DNA of 18,080 nucleotides from W1P20-047 sp051878795 (GTDB lineage: Bacteria > Actinomycetota > Coriobacteriia > Coriobacteriales > Eggerthellaceae). Below are positions 11,904 to 18,080 of this stretch, piece after piece. A program made the position numbers and the translations under genes. The notes under the pieces were generated by a model. It had not been told where the DNA came from and searched no databases. It saw only the letters and a list, made by a program, of their open reading frames with translations. The stretch covers positions 1 through 18,080 of the forward strand of contig JBJEKU010000034.1 of NCBI GenBank assembly GCA_051878795.1, written 5' to 3'. Numbering within the stretch: the stretch's first letter is position 1; every line of letters begins with the position of its first letter.

Positions 11904-14182
11904 TAGAACCCCAAAACGGTTTCGAGCAGGCGGCTGAGGTCAAAGCTTCCGCTCCTGCTTTCGGCCCTGCGGCGGCGAACAACCCCGCTGCCGCAGGGTC
12001 CCGCGTTTCGGCAAGGCGCACCGAAGCTGCCGAAGCGTATGTTCCCGCCTACGCCCGTTCCTTGGTAGAGGCGAAGCGGGAGGCTGGAGAATACATCCCG
12101 GCCTATGCCCGATCCACCGCAGCACTGAATGCCCAAGCTTCTTCTCTGGCGGGCAGCGCTGCTACCGGAAGCGACGAGGAAGCGCCTTCTGCAAAGGCCC
12201 GCACGCGCAAGCCCCGTGCCGTTAACGAATCCGATTCCCAGGATCCCGCAGAAAACGCATCCGCTTCAACGGAGCAGGTCGAGGCTCCCAAGCCCCGTCG
12301 CGGCCGTCCCCGCAAGGTGAAGGCGGACCAGGCTGCTTCCGAGCGGTCGGCAGATGCGCAGGTAGAGATCCAGGAAGAAGCCCCCAAGCCCCGTCGCGGC
12401 CGTCCTCGCAAGAACCCGCTTCCGGCAGAGCCCGTCGCATCCGAAGGTGATGCGAAGGCGGATGAATCATCTGAATCCGCCGATGCTCCCAAGACGCGTC
12501 GCAGGAGGAACGTCGACGCCGACCGGTCCGGCGAAGCGGTTTCGCAGGACAAACCCATCGAGCAAGCGGACGAAAGGCGCGTTTCAGCCGAAGCGCAGTC
12601 CGACGGCGGATCCCCTGAAGGGCCCGCCGATCGCGAAAGCGCCCCAGAGGCTTCCCGCAACGAGGATGAAGGCCGATTCGATCGCACCGACTCCGAAGGC
12701 GAAGGTGGTAGGGAAGACGAAGAGGGGCGTTCTTCGCGCAACCAGTATGACAATGGGAAGAAGCGCGGAAAGAAAGACCGCCAGAAGCGCGATCGCGAAC
12801 GCGACCGCGATAGGCGCAATGGCAAGGATTTCGATCGTGATCGACGCCGCCAACGCCGCCAGCATCAGCAGGGGCAGAGCCGCGAGCCCGTTGTGCCCAA
12901 GACCACGGCGGAGGACCTGGCGAAGCTCAAGGTTGTCGAGTTGCGCCAGAAAGCCGACGAGTTGGGCGTGAATCACAAGGGCCTGCTCAAGGCGGATCTG
13001 GTTGCTGCGGTCCTCGAGGCCAGCATCAGGAAAGAGGGCTTCGTGGAAGTCGAGGGCGTTCTGGACATCCTCGCCGACGGATACGGCTTCCTAAGAACCG
13101 AAGGCTATCTGCCGAGCGAGCATGACGTCTATGTGGGCGCATCGGTTATCCGACGCAACGGCCTGCGCAAGGGCGATTATGTAAAAGGCCAGATCAGGCC
13201 AAAGCGCGACAACGAGAAGTTTGCGGCAATCCAGCGTATCGACACGGTGAACGATACCGCTTTGGAAGATCTGGGCAAGCGCCCGCGCTTTGCGGACTTG
13301 ACCCCCGTCTACCCTGACGAGCGCCTGCTTATGGAGCATGGCAAATCTGCCATCACCGCACGCGTCATCGATTTGGCGGCGCCTATCGGAAAGGGCCAGC
13401 GCGGATTGATCGTGTCCCCGCCCAAGGCCGGCAAGACCACGGTGCTCAAGGATATCGCCGCTTCCATTACCGCGAACAATCCCGAAGTGCATCTGATCTG
13501 CCTGCTGGTTGACGAGCGCCCTGAAGAAGTAACCGATATGCAGCGCTCTATCAAGGGAGAGGTGGTTTCCTCCACCTTCGACATGCCGTCCGAAAACCAT
13601 ATCGCCGTAGCGGAAATGGTGATCGAGCGTGCGAAGCGCCTTGTAGAAAACGGCCGCGATGTGGTGATCCTGCTCGACAGCATCACGCGCCTTGCACGTG
13701 CGTACAATTTGGCACAGCCTGCAAGCGGGCGCATCCTTTCCGGCGGCGTTGATTCCACCGCGCTGTATCCGCCCAAGCGTTTCCTGGGTGCTGCGCGCAA
13801 TATCGAAGGCGGCGGCAGCCTGACCATACTGGCTTCGGCGCTTATCGATACCGGTTCGAAGATGGATGAGGTCATCTTCGAGGAATTCAAGGGCACCGGC
13901 AACATGGAGCTCAAGCTGGATCGCTATCTTGCCGACAGGAGGATCTTCCCGGCGATCGATCCGGTTTCCAGCGGCACCAGAAAAGAAGAATTGCTGCTCG
14001 ATCCGCAGGAGGCGCCGCTCATCTGGGCTGTTCGCCGAATCCTTTCGAATATGAACAACCCCGAACGTGCCATGGACATGCTGATCAAGTCCTTGAAGCA
14101 GACGGATACCAATCAGGCTTTCTTGCTTCGCACTGCCAAGAAGGCCCAGAGTGCCCATAGCGGCGAACACATCGAACTTTAG
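11900..14182 (+). CDS. rho: Transcription termination factor Rho with long charged N-terminal insert
   Basis: Hexameric RNA helicase/translocase ending untranslated transcripts. Of 760 residues, 1-332 are low-complexity and presumably disordered. They hold a duplicated Y-[VI]-PAYARS (47-54, 65-72), two PRRGRPRK AT-hook-like motifs (132-139, 164-171), acidic stretches, and an Arg/Asp/Gln-rich block at about 289-326. The Rho N-terminal helical domain follows (334-376), then the cold-shock-like primary RNA site (DGYGFLRT, 393-400), Walker A SPPKAGKTT (506-514), Walker B VVILLDSITRLARAYN (588-603) and the R/Q-loop region (NIEGGGSLTILASALIDTGS). Canonical Rho is about 420 residues; N-terminal inserts are typical of actinobacteria. 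The ATG overlaps the tal TGA (ATGA), so translation is coupled. Confidence 0.97.
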   Translation: MIEPQNGFEQAAEVKASAPAFGPAAANNPAAAGSRVSARRTEAAEAYVPAYARSLVEAKREAGEYIPAYARSTAALNAQASSLAGSAATGSDEEAPSAKARTRKPRAVNESDSQDPAENASASTEQVEAPKPRRGRPRKVKADQAASERSADAQVEIQEEAPKPRRGRPRKNPLPAEPVASEGDAKADESSESADAPKTRRRRNVDADRSGEAVSQDKPIEQADERRVSAEAQSDGGSPEGPADRESAPEASRNEDEGRFDRTDSEGEGGREDEEGRSSRNQYDNGKKRGKKDRQKRDRERDRDRRNGKDFDRDRRRQRRQHQQGQSREPVVPKTTAEDLAKLKVVELRQKADELGVNHKGLLKADLVAAVLEASIRKEGFVEVEGVLDILADGYGFLRTEGYLPSEHDVYVGASVIRRNGLRKGDYVKGQIRPKRDNEKFAAIQRIDTVNDTALEDLGKRPRFADLTPVYPDERLLMEHGKSAITARVIDLAAPIGKGQRGLIVSPPKAGKTTVLKDIAASITANNPEVHLICLLVDERPEEVTDMQRSIKGEVVSSTFDMPSENHIAVAEMVIERAKRLVENGRDVVILLDSITRLARAYNLAQPASGRILSGGVDSTALYPPKRFLGAARNIEGGGSLTILASALIDTGSKMDEVIFEEFKGTGNMELKLDRYLADRRIFPAIDPVSSGTRKEELLLDPQEAPLIWAVRRILSNMNNPERAMDMLIKSLKQTDTNQAFLLRTAKKAQSAHSGEHIEL
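12284..12316 (+). repeat. 33-bp direct repeat, copy 1 (AT-hook coding) in rho
   Basis: Encodes APKPRRGRPRK. It matches 12380-12412 at all but two bases, 96 bases apart. The near identity at synonymous sites suggests a recent duplication or conversion within the insert. Confidence 0.8.
12380..12412 (+). repeat. 33-bp direct repeat, copy 2 (AT-hook coding) in rho
   Basis: Second copy of the repeat at 12284-12316, also encoding APKPRRGRPRK, with two base differences. Confidence 0.8.
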
Positions 14183-14193
14183 AAAGCACGAAC

Positions 14194-15288
14194 ATGAGCA
14201 ACCAGAATCCCAATATCGAACCTGCTCCCGTCCCATCCGGTTCCTCTCCGAAGCCCGACGAATCCAGGCAGCCTGGCGTTGCCCCTCAAGCGACGGGAGC
14301 ATGGCGAACGGACGCTTCCGCATCTGCGGGCAAGCCATCGCCAGGCTTCGGTGCTGCGACTGCTCCAGGCGGCGGTCCGGCACCCGTCCATCCGTATGCG
14401 GCAATCGGGGCGACAGGCGGCTCTTCCGCCGCGGCGGTTGCAGCGAAGCCCCTGTCTTCCAAGAAGGGCAACGCGCCCTTGCTGGTGACGATTCTGCTGC
14501 TCGTGCTTCTGATCGTTGCGGGTATCGGGTCGTGCGTTTCCGGGTCGACCGCGGGCAATTCCTCGATTTCGCTGGGCGATCGGGTCGCCGTCATCACGCT
14601 CGATGGAACGATCCAGTACGACGGTTCCGCATGCAGTCCCGAAGGGTTCAAGATGCTGCTCGATGAAGCTGAAAACGACCCTTCGATTAAGGCTGTGGTG
14701 CTGAGGGTCAATTCCGGGGGCGGAACCGCAACTGCCGGCGAGGAGATGGCCGAATACCTGAAGGATTTCGAAAAACCTGTGGTTGTATCCACTGCGGCGA
14801 TCAACGCGAGTGCTGCGTACGAGATCTCCAGCCAGGCAGATTATATCTTTGCTGCGAAATCCAGCGAAGTGGGCTCCATCGGAACGATTATCGAGCTGAT
14901 GGATTATTCGGACCTGTTCGAGATGCTTGGCATCGATGTCGACACTATTTCCAGCGCCGATTCGAAGGATTCTTCCTACGGCATCCGTGCGTTGACCGAC
15001 GAAGAGCGCGAGCATTATCAGCAGATGGTCGACGAGATCAACCAGATGTTCATCGAGAATGTGGCCGAAGGCAGGGGAGTGTCCGAGCAGAAGGTTGCAA
15101 GCGAGTGGGCCAATGGGCTGACATGGGCCGGCGCTACTGCGCAGAAGATGGGCCTGGTCGATGAAATCGGTACCTTGGAAGACGCCTGCGATAAGGCGGC
15201 GGGGCTTGCAGGGTGCGAAGATTCCTACGAGACCACGGAGCTGTATTTCGCTGCCAGCGGGATCGAAAGCCTGCTCGGTTCGCTGTAG
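14194..15288 (+). CDS. sppA: Signal peptide peptidase SppA-like membrane serine protease (S49)
   Basis: Membrane-anchored Ser/Lys protease degrading residual signal peptides. The 364-residue protein has a roughly 90-residue Pro/Ala/Gly-rich N-terminal tail, one membrane segment at about 95-111 (LLVTILLLVLLIVAGIG), then the S49 domain. VVLRVNSGGGT (168-178) matches the NSPGG block; INASAAYEIS (203-212) aligns with the catalytic MAASGGYYIS of B. subtilis SppA, keeping the nucleophile as S206 but with GG changed to AA; EVGSIGTI (225-232) and SADSKDSSYG (254-263) supply the general-base lysine, K258. The size fits the short Gram-positive SppA. The ribosome site before ATG 14194 is weak (GAAAG), 11 bases after the rho stop, suggesting operon expression with rho. 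Confidence 0.9.
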   Translation: MSNQNPNIEPAPVPSGSSPKPDESRQPGVAPQATGAWRTDASASAGKPSPGFGAATAPGGGPAPVHPYAAIGATGGSSAAAVAAKPLSSKKGNAPLLVTILLLVLLIVAGIGSCVSGSTAGNSSISLGDRVAVITLDGTIQYDGSACSPEGFKMLLDEAENDPSIKAVVLRVNSGGGTATAGEEMAEYLKDFEKPVVVSTAAINASAAYEISSQADYIFAAKSSEVGSIGTIIELMDYSDLFEMLGIDVDTISSADSKDSSYGIRALTDEEREHYQQMVDEINQMFIENVAEGRGVSEQKVASEWANGLTWAGATAQKMGLVDEIGTLEDACDKAAGLAGCEDSYETTELYFAASGIESLLGSL

Positions 15289-15296
15289 CGTGGCTG

Positions 15297-15314
15297 CTGC
15301 CGTTTCGTCGGCAG
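15297..15314 (+). other. Hairpin in the sppA-metRS-like intergenic gap
   Basis: CTGCCG and CGGCAG form a perfect 6-bp stem with a TTTCGT loop 9 bases past the sppA stop. No T run follows (GATAAG), so termination is unlikely. A second small hairpin, TGCGA-GAAA-TCGCA with a GNRA tetraloop, lies at 15331-15344. Confidence 0.35.
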
Positions 15315-15375
15315 GATAAGAACGAAAACCTGCGAGAAATCGCATTTGCGTATAGGTAAAAGGAGTTGCAGGGCA

Positions 15376-17394
15376 ATGGCTCAGACTTTCAGCAATGTGA
15401 AGTGGCCTGCTCGCGCTGTGGTCACGGCGGGCATGCCTTACGGCAACAAGCCGCTTCACTTCGGTCATGTGGGAGGCGTGTTCGTTCCCGCAGACTGCTT
15501 CGCGCGTTTCCTGCGCGATCGAATCGGTTCCGATAACGTGCGTTTCGTTTCGGGTACCGACTGCTATGGTTCCCCCATCAACGAAGGCTATCGCAAGCTC
15601 GTGGAAGCCGGCGAGTTCGAGGGAACCATCGCGGACTATGTCATGCGCAACCACAACAAGCAGAAAGCGACTTTGGATGCCTATGACATCAGCCTCTCCA
15701 TCTACGACGGCAGCGGCATCGGCCATGCCGGGGAGGTCCACAACCAGGTGAGCGAATGGTTCATCCGCCGCCTGCATGAAAACGGCCACCTGCATCTGCA
15801 GGAGACCCTGCAGTTCTACGATCCGGTAGCCGATACTTTCCTGAATGGCCGCCAGGTGCAGGGACGTTGCCCTGTCCAGGGATGCAAGAGCGAGCACGGC
15901 TATGCTGACGAATGCGACCTGGGCCATCAGTACGCTCCCGAGGACCTGATCGCCCCCAAATCCTCCATCACCGGCGTCACCCCCGAAATGCGCCCTGTGC
16001 GCAACTGGTATTTTGACCTGCCCGATTTCGGGGAATTCCTCGCACGATTCACCGAAACCCAGGAGGCGGATCCCAATGTCCGCCAGGTGGTGACCGATAC
16101 CGTCAGGGAATTCCTGGTTCCCCCTATCATCTTCGTGAAGAACGAGGCTCTGGACCAATACCGCCAGATCGCGGGAAAGCTGCCCGAGCATGTATTCCGC
16201 GAAGCCGAAAAGGGCAAGCAGAGCTTTTCCCTGGAATTCGCGAACATCCAGGCCCGTGACGATGCGCGCGGCATCCTGGGCGAGGCCGGCATTCGCTTCC
16301 GCACGGGCAAGGCGCTCGTTCCCTTCCGCATCTCCGGCAACATCGATTGGGGCGTCCCCGTCCCCGAGATGGAAGGCGTTGAGGGCCTGACCGTATGGTG
16401 CTGGCCCGAAAGCCTGTGGGCTCCCATTTCCTTCACCAAGGCCTGCAACGATGCCCTGGGTCTGCCCGAGGATTCCTGGAAGGATTTCTGGTGCAGCGAC
16501 GATGCAAAGGTTTACCAGTTCATCGGCCAGGACAACATCTACTTCTACGGAGTCGCCCAGCCTGCCCTGTGGGCTGCAGTCCAGGAAGAAAACGGCCGCA
16601 CGATGCAGCCTTCCGGCGATGATCTGCGACAGACCCGGCTGATCGCGAACTACCACATGCTCCTGGGCAACAAGAAAGCGTCCTCTTCGAGCGCGGTCAA
16701 GCCTCCTTCTGCGGACGAGCTGCTGGAACACTACACCGTCGAGCAGCTGCGTGCGCATTGGCTTGCCCTGGGTTTGGACCAGCGTTCCGTGGGCTTCAAG
16801 CCCAAGGCCTTCGAACCCGATCCCGAAAAGCGCGCCGATCCGCGCATCTCCGATCCCGTTCTGAAAGAGGGTGCGCTGCTCACCCGCGTATTCAACCGCC
16901 TTGCCCGCAGCTGCATGTACGAGGCGAAGAACAACTTCGATTGCTGCATGCCCTTAGGGGTCCCTTCCGTCCAGGTGGTGGAGCGCGCCCATAAGGCGAT
17001 GGCGGATTATGACGCCACTATGGAAAAGGTGGAGCTGCATTCCATCATGTCGCAGATGGATGAATTCATCCGCTACTGCAACAAGTACTGGACCGATGGT
17101 TCCAAGAAGCTGGAGGACGGTCCCAGCGACGAGCGCCGCCAGCTCTTGGTGGACTGCTTCTTCCTGCTGCGCGTCTGCACCCTGCTCATGCATCCTGTGG
17201 TGCCTTCAGGAACGGAGAAGATCTGCGAGTACCTGGATTTCGATCCTGAGCGCTTCTTCAGTTGGGATGCGCCGTTCGAATCCATGGATGAGCTGTGCAT
17301 CGACGAGGAGCGTGCATGCGGAATGCATCGCATCGTCGAGCTGCCTCCCCGTACCGACTTCTTCGAGGCGCATCCTTCGCAGCTGAAGAAGTAG
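15376..17394 (+). CDS. Methionyl-tRNA synthetase-like class I aaRS (metG family) with degenerate catalytic motifs
   Basis: The 672-residue protein follows the MetRS architecture: VTAGMPYGNKPLHFGHVGG with HIGH as HFGH (28-31), a knuckle with C165, C170, C180 and H184, the LIAPKSSITGVTPEMRPVRNW block (191-211), the catalytic second half and an alpha-helical anticodon-like domain from about 495. Against E. coli and B. subtilis MetRS recalled from memory, several key blocks are changed: D-E/A-H-G becomes DCYG (62-65), VWxDA becomes VWCWP (340-344), HFIGKDI-YFH becomes QFIGQDNIYFY (381-391) and KMSKS becomes KASSS (434-438). There is an extra segment at about 240-312 and no C-terminal EMAPII-like tRNA domain. 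ATG 15376 has AGGAG at 15361-15365; TTG 15346 is rejected. It may be a divergent MetRS or a repurposed paralogue, so no symbol is given. Confidence 0.85.
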   Translation: MAQTFSNVKWPARAVVTAGMPYGNKPLHFGHVGGVFVPADCFARFLRDRIGSDNVRFVSGTDCYGSPINEGYRKLVEAGEFEGTIADYVMRNHNKQKATLDAYDISLSIYDGSGIGHAGEVHNQVSEWFIRRLHENGHLHLQETLQFYDPVADTFLNGRQVQGRCPVQGCKSEHGYADECDLGHQYAPEDLIAPKSSITGVTPEMRPVRNWYFDLPDFGEFLARFTETQEADPNVRQVVTDTVREFLVPPIIFVKNEALDQYRQIAGKLPEHVFREAEKGKQSFSLEFANIQARDDARGILGEAGIRFRTGKALVPFRISGNIDWGVPVPEMEGVEGLTVWCWPESLWAPISFTKACNDALGLPEDSWKDFWCSDDAKVYQFIGQDNIYFYGVAQPALWAAVQEENGRTMQPSGDDLRQTRLIANYHMLLGNKKASSSSAVKPPSADELLEHYTVEQLRAHWLALGLDQRSVGFKPKAFEPDPEKRADPRISDPVLKEGALLTRVFNRLARSCMYEAKNNFDCCMPLGVPSVQVVERAHKAMADYDATMEKVELHSIMSQMDEFIRYCNKYWTDGSKKLEDGPSDERRQLLVDCFFLLRVCTLLMHPVVPSGTEKICEYLDFDPERFFSWDAPFESMDELCIDEERACGMHRIVELPPRTDFFEAHPSQLKK

Positions 17395-17443
17395 GAGGGC
17401 GATGCCGAGTGTCGGGTAATTGTGTGCGTGTACGTATTCGCCC

Positions 17444-17471
17444 TTGCACAATCCCGCCGACGTGGTATCTT
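17444..17471 (+). promoter_or_regulatory. rpmE: Sigma-70-type promoter of rpmE
   Basis: TTGCAC (17444-17449) and TATCTT (17466-17471) are separated by 16 bases, and TGG immediately before TATCTT makes an extended -10. A start near 17478 would give a leader of about 54 bases containing the hairpin at 17489-17514. Confidence 0.6.
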
Positions 17472-17488
17472 ATGTAGTTGCGTGTTTC

Positions 17489-17514
17489 AACCCTTGTATG
17501 GAAACCAAGGTGTT
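17489..17514 (+). promoter_or_regulatory. Candidate L31 (rpmE) mRNA leader hairpin
   Basis: AAC-CCTTG (17489-17496) pairs with CAAGG-T-GTT (17506-17514) with one bulged T and a 9-base loop (TATGGAAAC), ending 3 bases before the AAGGAG ribosome site. Ribosomal-leader motifs of the L31 class, including one for Coriobacteria, have been described (from memory, Rfam), so autoregulation by bL31 is plausible. The assignment is by position and structure only. Confidence 0.5.
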
Positions 17515-17531
17515 ATTAAGGAGATCCAAAC

Positions 17532-17981
17532 ATGAAGCAGAACATCCATCCCGAATACGTTGAGTGCACTGTCCGCTGCACCTGCGGCAACGAGTTCACC
17601 ACCCGTTCCACCAAGTCCGAGCTGCGCGTTGACATCTGCTCCGCGTGCCACCCCTTCTACACCGGCACCCAGAAGCTAATCGACACCGGCGGACGCGTAC
17701 AGCGTTTCACCAACAAGTTCGGTGCCGCCCGCGAGGCAATCGCCGCCCGCGAGGCTGCAAAGAAGGCAGAGCGCAAGGCTGCTACCGAGGCTGCAGAAGC
17801 AGCACGTCAGGCAGAGCGCGAAGCCAAGGCCGCCGAAAAGGCAAAGCGTGCTGCAGAGTTCGCTTCCAAGGCCGAGGCCGAGGCTGCCAAGGCTGCCGCA
17901 GAGGCCGCAGAAGCTGCTGCCGAAGAAGCAGTGGAGGAAGCTCCTGTAGAGGAAGCAGCAGAAGAAGCTGCTGCCGAATAA
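17532..17981 (+). CDS. rpmE: 50S ribosomal protein bL31 with C-terminal Ala/Glu-rich extension
   Basis: Zinc-type bL31, a large-subunit protein bridging to the 30S head. Residues 1-64 are the complete family domain, starting MKQNIHPEYV, with the zinc ligands C16, C18, C36 and C39 (CTC and CSAC) and the conserved HPFYTGTQK (40-48) and RFTNKFG (58-64). Bacterial bL31 is usually 66-90 residues; here 65-149 is an extra helix-forming tail, first mixed Lys/Arg/Glu/Ala (65-118), then nearly pure Glu/Ala (119-149). AAGGAG at 17518-17523 is 8 bases from the ATG. The gene has its own promoter, a leader hairpin and a strong terminator, so it is probably monocistronic. Its neighbourhood downstream of rho is typical of actinobacteria. 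The four cysteines mark the zinc-containing paralogue. Confidence 0.96.
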   Translation: MKQNIHPEYVECTVRCTCGNEFTTRSTKSELRVDICSACHPFYTGTQKLIDTGGRVQRFTNKFGAAREAIAAREAAKKAERKAATEAAEAARQAEREAKAAEKAKRAAEFASKAEAEAAKAAAEAAEAAAEEAVEEAPVEEAAEEAAAE

Positions 17982-18002
17982 GCAACACGTGCTTGAATTC
18001 GA

Positions 18003-18031
18003 GAAGGCCCCTTATGGGGCCTTCTTTTGTT
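18003..18031 (+). terminator. Intrinsic terminator of rpmE
   Basis: GAAGGCCCC (18003-18011) pairs perfectly with GGGGCCTTC (18016-18024) around a TTAT loop and is followed by TTTTGTT. It lies 21 bases past the rpmE stop. This is the clearest rho-independent terminator in the window. The remaining 49 bases show no supportable feature. Confidence 0.92.
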
Positions 18032-18080
18032 AGAGGCTTCAGCCTGGCGCGTGCGAAGCCGCGCCGAGAAAACCACCCGC

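Noticed and set aside
14179..16758. 859-codon open frame on the minus strand
   Set aside because: It lies antisense to sppA and the MetRS-like gene, both of which have clear family motifs. The frame stays open because the sense genes rarely use TTA, CTA or TCA codons. Its translation shows no recognisable domain.
17400..17445. Long-range AGGGCGA/TCGCCCT pairing after the MetRS-like gene as a terminator
   Set aside because: Seven base pairs enclose about 30 bases and no U tract follows; it also overlaps the rpmE promoter region.

Overview
This is a gene-dense, fairly GC-rich bacterial chromosome segment, almost entirely on the plus strand. The gene content points to a Gram-positive Actinomycetota, most likely class Coriobacteriia (Eggerthellaceae-like). 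The pointers are a division/cell-wall (dcw) end with murC-ftsQ-ftsZ, the ylm/sepF cluster with DivIVA, an actinobacterial-style Rho with a very long charged N-terminal insert, and a rho-rpmE neighbourhood. The lineage is an inference from content and style, not from a database match. No mobile elements, CRISPR arrays, tRNAs or rRNAs are visible.

Layout. 1-5200: murC (cut by the window edge), a 292-base gap, ftsQ, a structured 239-base gap, ftsZ, then pgeF. 5236-8922: yggS, sepF, proC, yggT, divIVA and yggU, tightly packed with overlapping stop/start codons; this is the classical ylmD-ylmE-sepF-proC-ylmG-divIVA division cluster. 8923-9088 holds a strong hairpin lying between yggU (+) and the RNase P RNA gene rnpB (-, about 9089-9442). 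9478-11104: two thiamine-diphosphate kinases, thiN and thiD. 11217-14182: transaldolase overlapping rho by 4 bases. 14194-17394: an SppA-type membrane peptidase and a methionyl-tRNA synthetase-like protein. 17532-17981: ribosomal protein bL31 with a long Ala/Glu tail, preceded by a promoter and a hairpin leader and followed by a clear intrinsic terminator.

How the genes fit together. MurC makes the peptidoglycan precursor. FtsZ builds the ring, SepF (with an N-terminal amphipathic helix) tethers FtsZ to the membrane through the FtsZ C-terminal peptide, FtsQ belongs to the divisome core, and DivIVA marks poles and septa. PgeF, YggS, ProC, YggT and YggU are their usual conserved neighbours. The second half is housekeeping: RNA processing, thiamine phosphorylation, pentose-phosphate carbon shuffling, transcription termination and translation.

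Most worth a second look: (1) the MetRS-like protein (15376-17394) keeps the fold and the HIGH motif but has lost several catalytic signatures at once (KMSKS, DEHG, VWxDA and the HFIGKD/YFH block). (2) An intrinsic-terminator-like structure with two competing hairpins lies inside the first codons of the pgeF frame, which also questions its start. (3) Rho carries two AT-hook-like motifs and a duplicated Y-[VI]-PAYARS motif. (4) bL31 has a charge-segregated tail and a candidate L31 autoregulatory leader. (5) rnpB and tal share an extended -10 motif (TGnTAGAAT).
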